Positions 25,436 to 35,287 of a DNA stretch of 64,000 nucleotides are shown here, piece by piece (the first letter of the stretch is position 1; every line of letters starts with the position of its first letter). This DNA comes from Sphingobium arseniciresistens (GTDB lineage: Bacteria > Pseudomonadota > Alphaproteobacteria > Sphingomonadales > Sphingomonadaceae): assembly GCA_029167225.1 (NCBI GenBank), contig JARFNK010000009.1, forward strand, positions 124,001 to 188,000, written 5' to 3'. A program made the translations under genes and the position numbers. Below the pieces are notes generated by a model, which searched no databases, was not told where the DNA came from, and saw only the letters and a program-made list of their open reading frames with translations.

Positions 25436-27334
25436 TCACACGGCAGGCTGGAACAGCGCCGCGATCCGCGTCAGCGCATCGGGATTCTCGATTGTCGGCG
25501 GCATGTCGATCACCTCGCCGGCCGCCACCCGGCGCAGCGCCGCGCGCAGGATCTTGCCCGATCGCGTCTTGGGCAGGGCCTCGACGATATGCACATGCTT
25601 GAGCGCCGCCACCGGCCCCAGTTCGTCACGCACGCTCGCGATGATCTCGTGCCCCAGGCCGGGCGTCTCGCCCTGCCCCGCTTTCGCCACCGCAAAGGCC
25701 ATGGGGATCATCCCCTTGAGCATGTCGTCCACGCCGATCACCGCGCATTCGGCAATGGCGGGGTGGCGCGCCACGATCTGCTCCATCTGCCCGGTCGACA
25801 GGCGATGCCCGGCGACGTTGATGATGTCGTCCGTCCGCCCCATGATGTTCACGAAGCCATCGGCGTCGATATGGCCCGCATCGCCCGTCTCATAATGGCC
25901 GGGGAAGGTCGCGAAGGATTTGGCATAGGTCGCCGGGTTGTTCCACAGGCTGGTGTAGCAGCCGGGCGGCAGCGGCAGCTTCATCACGACATTGCCGGTC
26001 TCGCCCTGCGCCACCGGCACCCCGCCTTCGTCCACCACCGCAAAGGCATAGCCGGGCACCGGGAAGCCGGCGCTCCCCGCTCGGCGCCGGGTGTCGCCAA
26101 GGCCGAAGCAGGTCGCGATCGCCGGCCAGCCCAGTTCCGTCTGCCACCAATGGTCGATCACCGGCAGCTTCAGCCTGTCTTCGGCCCAGTGGATCGTGTC
26201 GGGATCGGCCCTCTCCCCGGCGAGGAACAGGGCGCGCAGCCTGCCCGTGCCGATCTGCCCGATGAAGGCGCCTTCGGGATCTTCCTTGCGGATGGCGCGC
26301 AACGCCGTGGGCGCGGTGAAGAAGATGTCGACGCCCAGCGCATCGATGCTGCGCCAGAAGGTGCCGGCGTCGGGCGTGCCGACCGGCTTGCCCTCGAACA
26401 GCACCGTCGTCGCGCCGGCGATCAGCGGACCGTAGACGATGTAACTGTGGCCCACGACCCAGCCGACATCGGATGCCGCCCAGAACACCTCGCCCTGCTT
26501 CACACCATAGATATGCGCCATGCTCCATGCGAGCGCGACGGCATGGCCGCCATTTTCGCGCACCACGCCCTTGGGCGTGCCCGTGGTGCCGGAGGTGTAG
26601 AGGATGTAGAGCGGATCGGTCGCGGCGACGGGCACGCAAGGCACCGGCCGGGCGGCGGCGCGCAGCGCGCTCCAGTCTAGATCGCGGCCTTCCTTCATCG
26701 ACGCCATGACCTGGGGCCGCTGCAACAGCACGACGTGCGACACGGCATGGGCGGCAAGCTCCAGCGCATGATCGACCAATGGCTTGTAGGGCACGACCTT
26801 CTGCCCCTCGATCCCACAGGATGCGGTCAGCACGATGCGGGGCTTGGCATCGTCGATGCGCTTGGCGAGTTCGGGCGCGGCAAAGCCGCCGAACACCACC
26901 GAATGCACCGCGCCGATCCGCGCGCAGGCCAGCATGGCGAAGACGGTCTGCGGGATCATGGGCATGTAGATGACGACGCGGTCGCCTTTCGCCACGCCAA
27001 GCGCGCTCAGCATGCCGGCGGTGTGGGCGACCTCGTCCAGCAATTGCGCATAGGTGAAGGTCTCTCGCGTACCCGTGACCGGGCTTTCATAGATCATCGC
27101 CGGCTGGTCGCCGCGCCCGGCCGCGACATGGCGGTCGACCGCATTATGGCAGCTGTTGAGCGCGCCATCGGCAAACCAGCCAGCGGCGATTTCGCGCCCT
27201 GCGGCATCCTCTCCTGCGGGAGACCAGCCGCTTTGCGGCGCGCGTTCCCAGTCTATGGCCTGCGCGGCATCCAGCCAGAAGGCGTCCGGGTCGGACAGGC
27301 TCTGCGCATAGGCCGCTTCATAACGCTCGGACAT
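25436..27334 (-). CDS. prpE: Propionyl-CoA synthetase
   Basis: This is an AMP-forming acyl-CoA synthetase that activates propionate (and likely other short acids) to the CoA thioester. At 632 residues it has the acetate/propionate synthetase fold: LYILYTSGTTGTPKGV (P-loop), DVGWVVGHSYIVYGPL, DHWWQTELGWPA with the substrate-pocket Trp, YETGDAG, and [10 protein letters not shown] with the Lys that is acetylated in the family. The pattern around the WWQTELGWP motif separates PrpE from Acs (WWQTETGG). A GGAGG ribosome site sets the ATG. It follows the MHS transporter and porin genes on the same strand, opposite acs. Confidence 0.9.
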   Translation of the reverse strand: MSERYEAAYAQSLSDPDAFWLDAAQAIDWERAPQSGWSPAGEDAAGREIAAGWFADGALNSCHNAVDRHVAAGRGDQPAMIYESPVTGTRETFTYAQLLDEVAHTAGMLSALGVAKGDRVVIYMPMIPQTVFAMLACARIGAVHSVVFGGFAAPELAKRIDDAKPRIVLTASCGIEGQKVVPYKPLVDHALELAAHAVSHVVLLQRPQVMASMKEGRDLDWSALRAAARPVPCVPVAATDPLYILYTSGTTGTPKGVVRENGGHAVALAWSMAHIYGVKQGEVFWAASDVGWVVGHSYIVYGPLIAGATTVLFEGKPVGTPDAGTFWRSIDALGVDIFFTAPTALRAIRKEDPEGAFIGQIGTGRLRALFLAGERADPDTIHWAEDRLKLPVIDHWWQTELGWPAIATCFGLGDTRRRAGSAGFPVPGYAFAVVDEGGVPVAQGETGNVVMKLPLPPGCYTSLWNNPATYAKSFATFPGHYETGDAGHIDADGFVNIMGRTDDIINVAGHRLSTGQMEQIVARHPAIAECAVIGVDDMLKGMIPMAFAVAKAGQGETPGLGHEIIASVRDELGPVAALKHVHIVEALPKTRSGKILRAALRRVAAGEVIDMPPTIENPDALTRIAALFQPAV

Positions 27335-27450
27335 CCCTGCCTCCCCGCTGGCCGCGTCGATCGCGCGAATCTCCTCTTGGATACCGCGATGGTGCGCCCG
27401 TCACGCCCCCGTTTCAATTCGACCTTCGTCGACGCGGGGCAATCATCGCG

Positions 27451-27483
27451 AAAAGGGGCGACGGCATCGCTGCCGCCGCCCCT
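27451..27483 (-). terminator. Rho-independent terminator after the MHS transporter gene
   Basis: On the minus strand, AGGGGCGGCGGC and GCCGTCGCCCCT pair over 12 positions with a single G-U, followed by TTTT. It stands downstream of the MHS transporter gene and about 117 nt before the prpE start, so prpE may need its own promoter. Confidence 0.75.
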
Positions 27484-27507
27484 GCGCGCATCGACGGGAA
27501 GAGGGCG

Positions 27508-29175
27508 CTACTCGTCGATGTTGCGACGGAAGGTCTCGGGCAGGAACAGCAGGCCGATGACGACGGTCGCCGCCGCGACCACCACGGGATACCAAAGGCC
27601 GTAATAGATGTTGCCCGTCGCCGCGACCATGGCGAAGGCGGTAGTCGGCAGGAAGCCGCCGAACCAGCCATTGCCGATATGATAGGGCAGCGACATGGAC
27701 GTGTAGCGGATACGGCTGGGGAACAGCTCCACCAGCATCGCCGCGATCGGCCCGTAGACCATCGTCACCAGCATCGCGAGCGCCCACAGGATGGCGATCA
27801 CCATCGGCTTGTTGACCTGCGCCGGATCGGCCCCGGCGGGATAGCCCGCATCGGCAAGGCCCGCCTTCAGCTCGTCCTGGAAGGTCGCGATCCCAGCCTT
27901 GCGTTCGTCACCGCTGATCGTCTTCGGGTCCGGCGCGGTGAAGCTGACATTGCCCACCTTCACCACCGCCGGCGTGCCCGCGGGCGCCTCGACATTGGCG
28001 TAGCTGATGCCGGTCTTGGCCATATAGGCCTTGGCGATGTCGCAGCTCGATGCGTCGAACTTGTTCTTGCCGACCGGATCGAACTGGAACGAGCACTCGT
28101 CCTGGTTGGCAACGATGGTGACGGGCGAGGCGGCCTGGGCGTGGGCCAGCGCCGGGTTGGCGGCATCGGTCAGCGCCCCGAACAGCGGAAAGTAAGTGAG
28201 TGCCGCCAGCGCGCAGCCGGTCAGGATGATCGGCTTGCGGCCGATCTTGTCGGAAAGCCAGCCGAAGAAGACGAAGAAGGGGGTGGCCAGCGCCAGCGCG
28301 ACGGCGATCAGGATGTTGGTCGTCGCGCCATCCACCTTCAGCGTCTTTTCCAGGAAGAACAGCGCATAGAACTGGCCCGCATACCAGACCACCGCCTGCC
28401 CCGCGACCGCGCCCAGCAGCGCGACGATCACCCAGCGCAGGTTCTTCCACTGGCCGAAGGCTTCGGTCAGCGGCGCCTTCGACGTCTTGCCCTCGTCCTT
28501 CATCTTCTGGAAGACCGGGCTTTCGTTGAGCTGCAGGCGGATCCACATCGACACGCCCAGCAGCACAATCGAGATCAGGAACGGCAGGCGCCAGCCCCAT
28601 GCGGCAAAATTCTCCTCGCCCAGCAGGAAGCGGAAGCCGATGACCACCAGCAGCGCGGCGAACAGGCCGAAGGTCGCCGTCGTCTGGATCCAGCTGGTAT
28701 AGAGCCCGCGCTTCCCCTCAGGCGCATGTTCGGCGACATAGGTGGCCGCGCCGCCATATTCGCCGCCCAGCGCCAGCCCTTGCGCCAGCCGCATGATGAG
28801 CAGGATGATCGGCGCCGCGACGCCGATCGCGGCATAGCTTGGCAACAGCCCGACCGCGAAGGTGGAAAGCCCCATGATCCCCATGGTGACGAGGAAGGTG
28901 TTCTTGCGCCCGACAAGATCGCCAATCCGCCCGAAGACGATGGCGCCGAAGGGCCGGACGGCAAAGCCCGCCGCGAATGCCGCCAGCGCGAAGATGAAGC
29001 CGGTGGTCTCGTTCACACCCGAGAAGAACTGGGCGGAAATATAGGTGGCCAGCAGGCCGTACAGGTAGAAATCATACCATTCGAACACCGTGCCCAGCGA
29101 CGATGCGGCGATGACCAGCTTTTCGCTCTGGGTCGCCGCATGATGCCTTGGCAGCTCTTCAATCCTCGTCGCCAT
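27508..29175 (-). CDS. MHS family MFS transporter with large periplasmic-type insertion
   Basis: This is a metabolite:H+ symporter of the major facilitator superfamily, 555 residues instead of the usual about 430. The first six helices and the motif GRIGDLVGRKNTFL after helix 2, with EWYDFYLYG in helix 1, are typical of MHS carriers. The second half has GWLSDKIGRKPI. Between two C-terminal helices about 110-120 extra residues appear (around 340-455) containing a pair of cysteines (DECSFQF, ASSCDIAK) that may form a disulfide. Context with a porin, prpE and acs suggests uptake of a short-chain carboxylate. Confidence 0.85.
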   Translation of the reverse strand: MATRIEELPRHHAATQSEKLVIAASSLGTVFEWYDFYLYGLLATYISAQFFSGVNETTGFIFALAAFAAGFAVRPFGAIVFGRIGDLVGRKNTFLVTMGIMGLSTFAVGLLPSYAAIGVAAPIILLIMRLAQGLALGGEYGGAATYVAEHAPEGKRGLYTSWIQTTATFGLFAALLVVIGFRFLLGEENFAAWGWRLPFLISIVLLGVSMWIRLQLNESPVFQKMKDEGKTSKAPLTEAFGQWKNLRWVIVALLGAVAGQAVVWYAGQFYALFFLEKTLKVDGATTNILIAVALALATPFFVFFGWLSDKIGRKPIILTGCALAALTYFPLFGALTDAANPALAHAQAASPVTIVANQDECSFQFDPVGKNKFDASSCDIAKAYMAKTGISYANVEAPAGTPAVVKVGNVSFTAPDPKTISGDERKAGIATFQDELKAGLADAGYPAGADPAQVNKPMVIAILWALAMLVTMVYGPIAAMLVELFPSRIRYTSMSLPYHIGNGWFGGFLPTTAFAMVAATGNIYYGLWYPVVVAAATVVIGLLFLPETFRRNIDE

Positions 29176-29210
29176 ATGCCCTCTCCTCTCTCATGTCCCT
29201 CGCGGCTCCT

Positions 29211-30665
29211 TCAGAAGCCATATTTCGCCGCGACCTCGAAGCGGTCCAGCTGCCCCTTCGCCCCGCCCACCGTTTCACGCTGCGCGTGGCGATATTCGAT
29301 GCCCAGGTCGAACCCCTTGACCGGCGACCAGAACAGATTGCCCGCCAGCGAATAGGCCGCGCTGTTGGCCAGCGCTGGCACGACCATGCCAGCGGGATAG
29401 CGCGCATCCTGGTAACTTGCCATCAGGGTGGAGCGGATGTTCGACGTCCAGCCGAGCTTCAGCGCCGCGAAGGCCGCGAAACTCTCGACCAGGTCGATCT
29501 GGTTGCCCGGCGCCGCATCATAGACGCCGTCCGAGACATAGCCGAGGCTGAGATAGCGGCCGATGCCCTTGCCATAGGTCGCCATGAACCGCAGGTCGTG
29601 GCGCTTTTCCGGCCCGAAGGGGATTTTCCCCGCCGCGCTCACGCCCCAGCCAAAGGCGCTGTCGGTCATGTCGCCGCTCTGCACCGAAAGCTGCCGCGCG
29701 ATGCCCGCCAGCGTGAATTCGCCGATCGCGCCCTTGTAGGCGAGCTTCGCGGTGACATCGGGCAGCCTGTCATCGTCATTGTCGACCAGCGCCGCCGAAC
29801 TGCCGGTGATGGTTTCGGTCTGCGGATTCTCGACCGCGACGAACAGGTCCAGCCCGTGGCGCAGAGGCATCCGGTACTGCGCGATCATCTGGCGGACAAA
29901 CACCGTGCCTTCCATCGGCCCGACAAAGTCGGTGGTTTCGGGCAGCACCGTCTGGTTCTGGAAGTTCGACCATTCCTGCCCGACCAGCAAATTGCCATAG
30001 CTGATGAACGCCCGGCGGAGCGTGGGCGTATAGGGATTGGTCGCCCGCTGCGCCCCGGCCGGCGCGGTCGCCAGCCCGAAATCGAACTCGATATGGGTCT
30101 TCAGGCTCTGCGCGCCAAAGGGCGTGGCGGTATCGACGAACAGCCGCGTCTGCCGTGCTTGGCCCAGCACGTCGCGGCTGCTGGCGCCACCGACCGGGAT
30201 CTGCTGGGGCAGGTAGAATTCCTTGCCCAGAGATCCCACCGCGACCTCGCCATCATCATAGCGGCTGGCGCTGCCCACGACCTTGACGAAGCCGCCGATC
30301 CTGACCGTGGATGATCCCACGCGAAACCCCTCTGACGGCGGCGTCGGCCGGGCTTCCAGCGCGGCGACGCGCGCCTGCGTCTCCTTGACGTCCGCCTCCA
30401 CCCTACTGGCCGATGGGCTCGTCCCGGCCAGCGCCGCCTGTTCGCGGCGGCTCTGCTCCAGTTCGCCGCGCAGGGCGCTGACCGATGCCTCAAGCTGCCG
30501 GAGACGCGCTTCCAGCGCCGCCTCGCGCGCCGATCGCACCTCTGGCGCAGCGGAAGCCGGGCGGCTCGCCCGAGCGGTCTGGGCGCTGGCCGGGGCAATC
30601 CCGATCGCCAGCGGCAGGGTAGCGGCGCCAAGCAACAGCAGCGCGCGCCGGTTCGTGGTCGGCAT
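29211..30665 (-). CDS. DcaP-like outer-membrane porin
   Basis: This is a predicted beta-barrel porin of 484 residues, related to the DcaP family of dicarboxylate-linked trimeric porins. It has a signal peptide (ALLLLGAATLPLAIG...ASAQ), then a coiled-coil-like stretch (LEARLRQLEASVSALRGELEQ, about residues 45-100), and a barrel beginning FRVGSSTVRIGGFVKV. The last residue is Phe (VAAKYGF), as needed for BAM recognition. It faces acs across a 177-bp intergenic region with three palindromes and is followed by the MHS transporter. The group looks like a short-chain organic acid uptake unit, which is inference from context. Confidence 0.8.
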   Translation of the reverse strand: MPTTNRRALLLLGAATLPLAIGIAPASAQTARASRPASAAPEVRSAREAALEARLRQLEASVSALRGELEQSRREQAALAGTSPSASRVEADVKETQARVAALEARPTPPSEGFRVGSSTVRIGGFVKVVGSASRYDDGEVAVGSLGKEFYLPQQIPVGGASSRDVLGQARQTRLFVDTATPFGAQSLKTHIEFDFGLATAPAGAQRATNPYTPTLRRAFISYGNLLVGQEWSNFQNQTVLPETTDFVGPMEGTVFVRQMIAQYRMPLRHGLDLFVAVENPQTETITGSSAALVDNDDDRLPDVTAKLAYKGAIGEFTLAGIARQLSVQSGDMTDSAFGWGVSAAGKIPFGPEKRHDLRFMATYGKGIGRYLSLGYVSDGVYDAAPGNQIDLVESFAAFAALKLGWTSNIRSTLMASYQDARYPAGMVVPALANSAAYSLAGNLFWSPVKGFDLGIEYRHAQRETVGGAKGQLDRFEVAAKYGF

Positions 30666-30712
30666 GACCCTCTCCATCTTCGCGACCGCTCATTCCGGCG
30701 GCCTTCTTGTAC

Positions 30713-30786
30713 GAAATGATCATTTCCCAAGGCGCGAAATCGGAGTAGCCCGACCATGGTCGGCACCCGGTATCGACTTTAGTCGA
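30713..30786. promoter_or_regulatory. Three palindromes in the porin-acs divergent promoter region
   Basis: In the 177-bp divergent spacer are GAAATGATCATTTC (30713-30726, perfect), CGACCATGGTCG (30751-30762, perfect) and TCGACT-TT-AGTCGA (30773-30786, perfect arms). Three symmetric sites within 75 nt are unlikely by chance in a divergent promoter and suggest one or more dimeric regulators. Which protein binds is unknown; the LuxR-type regulator downstream of acs is a candidate. Confidence 0.55.
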
Positions 30787-30842
30787 GGGTGCAGCGCGAG
30801 CCCGACTATATCTATGATGGCCAAAAGACTGGAGAGGCCCTG

Positions 30843-32786
30843 ATGAGCGAAACCCTGTATCCCGTTCCTGCCGAGATACGCGCCGGCGCGCGCATCGATC
30901 CGCTGACCGCCGACCGGATGCATGCCGAACTGGCAGAGGATGCCGACGGCTTCTGGCGACGCGAGGCGCAGCGGCTCGACTGGATGACGCCCTTCACGCG
31001 GACCAACGAAAGCAGCTTCGACGAAGCCGACTTTGGTATCACATGGTTTGCCGACGGCACGCTCAACGTTTCGGCCAACTGCATCGACCGCCATCTGGCC
31101 ACGCGCGGCGACCAGGCCGCGATCATCTGGGAAGGCGACGATCCGGCCGAAAGCCGCGTCATCACCTATGCGCAGCTTCACGAGGAGGTCAGCCGCTTCG
31201 CCAATGTGCTCAAGGCCAATGGCGTGCAGCGTGGCGACCGGGTGACGCTGTACCTGCCGATGATCCCGGAAGCGGCCTTCGCCATGCTCGCCTGCACCCG
31301 CATCGGGGCGATCCACAGCATCGTCTTCGGCGGCTTCTCCCCCGACAGCCTCGCCAGCCGGATCAGGGATTGCGACAGCCGGCTGGTCGTGACCGCCGAC
31401 GAGGGCCTGCGCGGCGGCAAGAAGGTGCCGCTCAAGGTCAATGTCGACGAGGCGCTCAAGAGCTGCACCTCGGTCGAGACGGTGCTGGTGGTCGAGCGTA
31501 CCGGCAGCGGCGTCGCCATGACGGCGGGTCGCGACAAATTCTACGCCGCCGAGCACGCGCGCGTGACCGCCGATTGCCCGCCGGAGGAAATGAACGCGGA
31601 AGACCCGCTGTTCATCCTCTACACCTCCGGATCGACAGGCACGCCCAAGGGCGTGCTGCACACCACCGGCGGCTATCTGCTCTGGGCGTCGATGACGCAT
31701 GACTATGTGTTCGATTACCGCCCCGGAGAGGTTTACTGGTGCACCGCCGACATCGGCTGGGTCACGGGCCACAGCTATGTCGTCTATGGTCCGCTCGCCA
31801 ACGGCGCGACGACGCTGATGTTCGAGGGCGTGCCCAACCATCCCGATTTCAGCCGCTTCTGGCAGGTGTGTGACAAGTGGAACGTCGCGATCTTCTACAC
31901 CGCGCCCACCGCGCTGCGCGCGCTGATGCGGGAGGGCGACGATTATGTGACGAAGGCATCCCGCTCCTCGCTGCGCATTCTTGGCAGCGTCGGCGAGCCG
32001 ATCAATCCCGAGGCCTGGGAATGGTATCACCGCGTCGTGGGCGACGGTCGCTGCCCGATCGTCGATACTTGGTGGCAGACGGAGACCGGCGGCATCCTGA
32101 TCGCGCCGCTGCCCGGCGTCACCGACCTCAAGCCCGGCAGCGCGACCAAGCCCTTTTTCGGCGTGGAGCCGGTGCTGGTGGATGCGGACGGCAAGCTGCT
32201 GGAGGGCGCGACCGACGGCAACCTGTGCATCGCCAAGAGCTGGCCGGGGCAGATGCGGACCGTCTATGGCGACCATGCGCGCTTCTTCCAGACCTATTTC
32301 TCGACCTATCCGGGCTATTATTTCACCGGCGACGGCTGCCAGCGGGATGAGGACGGCTATTACTGGATCACCGGCCGCGTCGACGATGTCATCAACGTGT
32401 CGGGCCACCGCATGGGCACCGCCGAGGTGGAAAGCGCGCTCGTCGCCCATGCCAAGGTGGCCGAGGCCGCGGTCGTGGGCTTCCCGCACGAGATCAAGGG
32501 CCAGGGCATCTACGCCTATGTGACGCTGAACGCCGGCGAGGAAGGCTCGGCGGACCTGCGCAAGGAGCTCGTCCAGTGGGTGCGCCACGAAATCGGGCCG
32601 ATCGCGACGCCGGACGTCATCCAGTTCGCGCCCGGCCTGCCCAAGACCCGTTCCGGCAAGATCATGCGCCGCATCCTGCGCAAGATCGCCGAGGGCGACA
32701 CCAGCAACCTGGGCGACATCAGCACGCTCGCCGATCCATCGGTGGTCGAGCGCCTCGTCATGGACAGCCGCCCCGTCCCGGCCTAA
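30843..32786 (+). CDS. acs: Acetyl-CoA synthetase
   Basis: This AMP-forming enzyme activates acetate to acetyl-CoA. The 647-residue protein shows [48 protein letters not shown] with the Trp that restricts the pocket to acetate, [21 protein letters not shown] and the C-terminal [20 protein letters not shown] with the acetylatable Lys. I used the ATG after GGAGAGG; an upstream in-frame ATG at 30789 has no ribosome site. It is divergent from the porin-MHS-prpE set and followed by a response regulator gene 44 nt downstream. Confidence 0.96.
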   Translation: MSETLYPVPAEIRAGARIDPLTADRMHAELAEDADGFWRREAQRLDWMTPFTRTNESSFDEADFGITWFADGTLNVSANCIDRHLATRGDQAAIIWEGDDPAESRVITYAQLHEEVSRFANVLKANGVQRGDRVTLYLPMIPEAAFAMLACTRIGAIHSIVFGGFSPDSLASRIRDCDSRLVVTADEGLRGGKKVPLKVNVDEALKSCTSVETVLVVERTGSGVAMTAGRDKFYAAEHARVTADCPPEEMNAEDPLFILYTSGSTGTPKGVLHTTGGYLLWASMTHDYVFDYRPGEVYWCTADIGWVTGHSYVVYGPLANGATTLMFEGVPNHPDFSRFWQVCDKWNVAIFYTAPTALRALMREGDDYVTKASRSSLRILGSVGEPINPEAWEWYHRVVGDGRCPIVDTWWQTETGGILIAPLPGVTDLKPGSATKPFFGVEPVLVDADGKLLEGATDGNLCIAKSWPGQMRTVYGDHARFFQTYFSTYPGYYFTGDGCQRDEDGYYWITGRVDDVINVSGHRMGTAEVESALVAHAKVAEAAVVGFPHEIKGQGIYAYVTLNAGEEGSADLRKELVQWVRHEIGPIATPDVIQFAPGLPKTRSGKIMRRILRKIAEGDTSNLGDISTLADPSVVERLVMDSRPVPA

Positions 32787-32830
32787 GGCCCGGAGCAGAA
32801 TGGCGGGACACAGATGATGGCGGAAGCCCG

Positions 32831-33463
32831 ATGACGAGCGCAGGCACGATCCTGATCGCCGACGATCATCCGCTCTTCCGCCAGGCGCTGGTGCTGGCGG
32901 TCGGCGAAGTCGCGCCCGACAGCCGCGTGGCCGAGGCCGCGACGCTCGACGCCGCCATCGACATCGCGGCGCGGACGAGCGACCTGCTGCTCATCCTGCT
33001 CGACCTCAAGATGCCGGGCGCGGTCGGCTATTCCGGCGTCGCCCTGCTCCACGCCGAACGCCCTTCCGTGCCGATCCTGGTGGTATCGAGCGCGGAGGCA
33101 CAGGTCGCCGCGCCCGAGGCATCCCGCTTCGGCGCGGTCGGCTTCATCGGCAAGGATCAGGACCTGGGGATGATCGAAACCGCCATCGCCGCCGCACTCG
33201 CCGGCGCGGAGCCGCCCCCGCCGCCCGCCGCCGGCGAAGTCGACGACATGGCGCAGAAGGTCGCCACGCTCACCCCCACCCAGCTACGGGTGCTGCTGGG
33301 CGTGCTCGACGGCCGGCTGAACAAGCAGATCGCCTATGACCTTGGCGTCGCGGAATCGACGATCAAGGCCCATATGACGGTCATCCTCGCCAAGCTGGGC
33401 GTGCAGAACCGCACCCAGGCCGCGCTGGCCGCGCGCGCATTGGGGCTTGGCCTGGCGCATTGA
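32831..33463 (+). CDS. LuxR-type response regulator (CrbR/ErdR-like)
   Basis: This is a 210-residue NarL/LuxR-type response regulator. The receiver domain (1-125) has the acidic pair DD at 11-12 and phospho-acceptor Asp58 (LLDLKMPG). The C-terminal helix-turn-helix (about 145-205) has LTPTQLRVLLGVLDGRLNKQIAYDLGVAESTIKAHMT, the LuxR signature. Its place right after acs matches regulators of the CrbR/ErdR group, which activate acetyl-CoA synthetase in several proteobacteria. A symporter-type hybrid kinase in the same window fits as its sensor. Direct control of acs is an inference. Confidence 0.85.
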   Translation: MTSAGTILIADDHPLFRQALVLAVGEVAPDSRVAEAATLDAAIDIAARTSDLLLILLDLKMPGAVGYSGVALLHAERPSVPILVVSSAEAQVAAPEASRFGAVGFIGKDQDLGMIETAIAAALAGAEPPPPPAAGEVDDMAQKVATLTPTQLRVLLGVLDGRLNKQIAYDLGVAESTIKAHMTVILAKLGVQNRTQAALAARALGLGLAH

Positions 33464-33537
33464 TCGAGCGCATGGGAGTGATGCGGGCTGCGGATGGGAG
33501 CGGAAAGCGACCAGCCGCGGCGATCCTGCACGCGCCC

Positions 33538-34092
33538 CTATAGCCGCGGCAACGTCACCCCCAGCTGCCCCATATATTTCCCCGCGCGGTCGGCGTAGCT
33601 GGTCTCGCACGGCTCGTTCCCCTGCAGAAACAGGAACTGGCAGGCGCCTTCATTGGCGTAGATGCGGGCGGGGAGCGGGGTGGTGTTGGAAAATTCCAAG
33701 GTCACATGGCCTTCCCAGCCCGGCTCCAGCGGGGTCACGTTCACGATGATGCCGCAGCGCGCATAGGTGGATTTGCCCAGGCAGATCACCAGTACATCGC
33801 GCGGCACGCGGAAATATTCCACCGTGCGGGCGAGCGCGAAGCTGTTGGGCGGTATGATGCAGCAGTCGGTCTTGCGATCGACCAGGCTCTTGCCGTCGAA
33901 ATTCTTGGGGTCCACCACGGCGCTGTCGACATTGGTGAAGATCTTGAACTCGTCCGCCACGCGCGCGTCATAGCCATAGGAGGACAGGCCGTAGCTGATG
34001 CAGCCGTCGCGCTTCTGAGCCTCGACGAACGGCTCGATCATGCCATGTTCCTGCGCCTGGCGGCGGATCCACTTGTCCGACAGGATTGCCAT
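33538..34092 (-). CDS. dcd: dCTP deaminase
   Basis: dCTP deaminase converts dCTP to dUTP, feeding dTMP synthesis. The 184-residue trimeric enzyme has [13 protein letters not shown] at the start, the central [25 protein letters not shown] motif with the catalytic Glu region, and the C-terminal [20 protein letters not shown] substrate-binding loop. It is the last gene of the run UPF0262 - GH25-like - cdd - dcd, 17 nt after cdd, and is convergent with the response regulator gene. Functional coupling with cytidine deaminase in pyrimidine metabolism is clear. Confidence 0.96.
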   Translation of the reverse strand: MAILSDKWIRRQAQEHGMIEPFVEAQKRDGCISYGLSSYGYDARVADEFKIFTNVDSAVVDPKNFDGKSLVDRKTDCCIIPPNSFALARTVEYFRVPRDVLVICLGKSTYARCGIIVNVTPLEPGWEGHVTLEFSNTTPLPARIYANEGACQFLFLQGNEPCETSYADRAGKYMGQLGVTLPRL

Positions 34093-34109
34093 TGCTTCCG
34101 TTCCCCTGG

Positions 34110-34580
34110 TTAATCCTTGATCGGCCCGATGCCGAGATTGGCCGGGCCGAAGGCGTGCGGAAGCAGTTCCGCCAGCCGATGTTCAACGATCGTCTCGCCC
34201 GCCACGGTCGCGCAGTGGATGGCGAGCGTGCGCCCGGCCATCTGCTCCGCCTCGTTCATCACCTGCCGGCAGCGGCCACAGGGGCTGACGACGACATTGT
34301 CGCCGGATCCGTCCATCGGCGCGCCGACCACCGCGATCGCGGCGACATCGGCCAGCCGCCCGGCGGCATTGACGCTCGCCAGCGCCACAGTCTCGGCGCA
34401 GAGCGACAGGCCGTAGCTTGCATTCTCGAAATTGCACCCGGTCACGATGCTGCCGTCGGTCAGCCGCACCGCCGCGCCCACGGCAAAGCGGCTATAGGGC
34501 GCATGGGCATGGCCGCGCGCGGCGCGGGCGTGCTCGACAAGGGCGAGCGTATCGGGCGTGGAGGCAAAGCTGTCTGTCAT
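34110..34580 (-). CDS. cdd: Cytidine deaminase
   Basis: This zinc enzyme deaminates cytidine and deoxycytidine to uridine and deoxyuridine in pyrimidine salvage. The 156-residue protein carries both hallmark motifs: [10 protein letters not shown] with the catalytic Glu and one zinc-binding Cys, and [10 protein letters not shown] with two more zinc Cys. [12 protein letters not shown] precedes them, as is usual. The ATG overlaps the stop of the GH25-like gene (ATGA), indicating coupled translation. Downstream lies dcd, so the operon carries two deaminases of the pyrimidine pool. Confidence 0.95.
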   Translation of the reverse strand: MTDSFASTPDTLALVEHARAARGHAHAPYSRFAVGAAVRLTDGSIVTGCNFENASYGLSLCAETVALASVNAAGRLADVAAIAVVGAPMDGSGDNVVVSPCGRCRQVMNEAEQMAGRTLAIHCATVAGETIVEHRLAELLPHAFGPANLGIGPIKD

Positions 34581-35287
34581 GGCGCAACCACATCCCATTC
34601 CACCGGCTTCTCCACCCCGTCAAGCCGGCGCATGTCCGAAGCGGTCCACATCACCCAGGGATGGGAGGCATAGTCGGGCGCGAAGAAATTGCCTTCCAGC
34701 CAGAGCGTGCGGTTGATGCCGCTGCCGATGTCGTAGGCGGCGTTGAACGGCTTGGACACGCGCAGCAGGGCGGGCTTGCCGGCATGGCCCTCGATCAGGT
34801 TGAGGAAGGTGTTGAGTTCGGAGAGGAGCGCATCGCGGCTGGGCCGCGCGGGACAGGCAGGGTCGAAATCCAGCCGGACGACCGGAGGCAGGGCGGCATT
34901 GTCGCGCGGCACGGTCGTCATGAACAAGGTCGCCTGCTCGGCGGCCTTGCGGCACAGGCTGAAAACATGCTCGGCGCCATAGCGCAGCCCCGCCGCCCGC
35001 GCGCCCGCCCAGTTGGCCGCGAAGGCCGGATCGCGCCGCTCGGCGCCGGTGGAGGCGCGGACATAGGCGAAGTCCGTCGCCCGCACCCGTACCGTCCCCC
35101 ATTCAATCTGGCCGCTCGCGACGCTGACCGAAATTCCCTGGACCGGATATATCTCCCGCGAGGGCGCCCAGTAACCGGCATAGATCCACGCGGCCAGCAG
35201 TGCGACGCCAAGCACCGCCACGGGAAGCGCAAGACGCAAGATCTGTGTCCCGGCACCACGCCGGCCATAATGTTTGTACGGGCTCAT
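34577..35287 (-). CDS. GH25 lysozyme-like membrane-anchored protein with altered active site
   Basis: This is a 236-residue protein with an N-terminal membrane segment (about 15-36) and a GH25-type domain (about 47-230). The fold is recognisable from YPVQGISVSVASGQIEW, then FAYVRASTG, FAANWAGARAAGLRYG and the distal LWLEGNF and MWTASD. In active GH25 enzymes the first motif contains an Asp (GIDVS), the second a Glu (KATEG) and the fourth a DxE pair. Here they read Ser53, Thr80 and D140-F-D142, so hydrolase activity is doubtful. It sits between UPF0262 and cdd in an ATGA-coupled operon. A structural or peptidoglycan-binding role is possible. Confidence 0.75.
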   Translation of the reverse strand: MSPYKHYGRRGAGTQILRLALPVAVLGVALLAAWIYAGYWAPSREIYPVQGISVSVASGQIEWGTVRVRATDFAYVRASTGAERRDPAFAANWAGARAAGLRYGAEHVFSLCRKAAEQATLFMTTVPRDNAALPPVVRLDFDPACPARPSRDALLSELNTFLNLIEGHAGKPALLRVSKPFNAAYDIGSGINRTLWLEGNFFAPDYASHPWVMWTASDMRRLDGVEKPVEWDVVAP

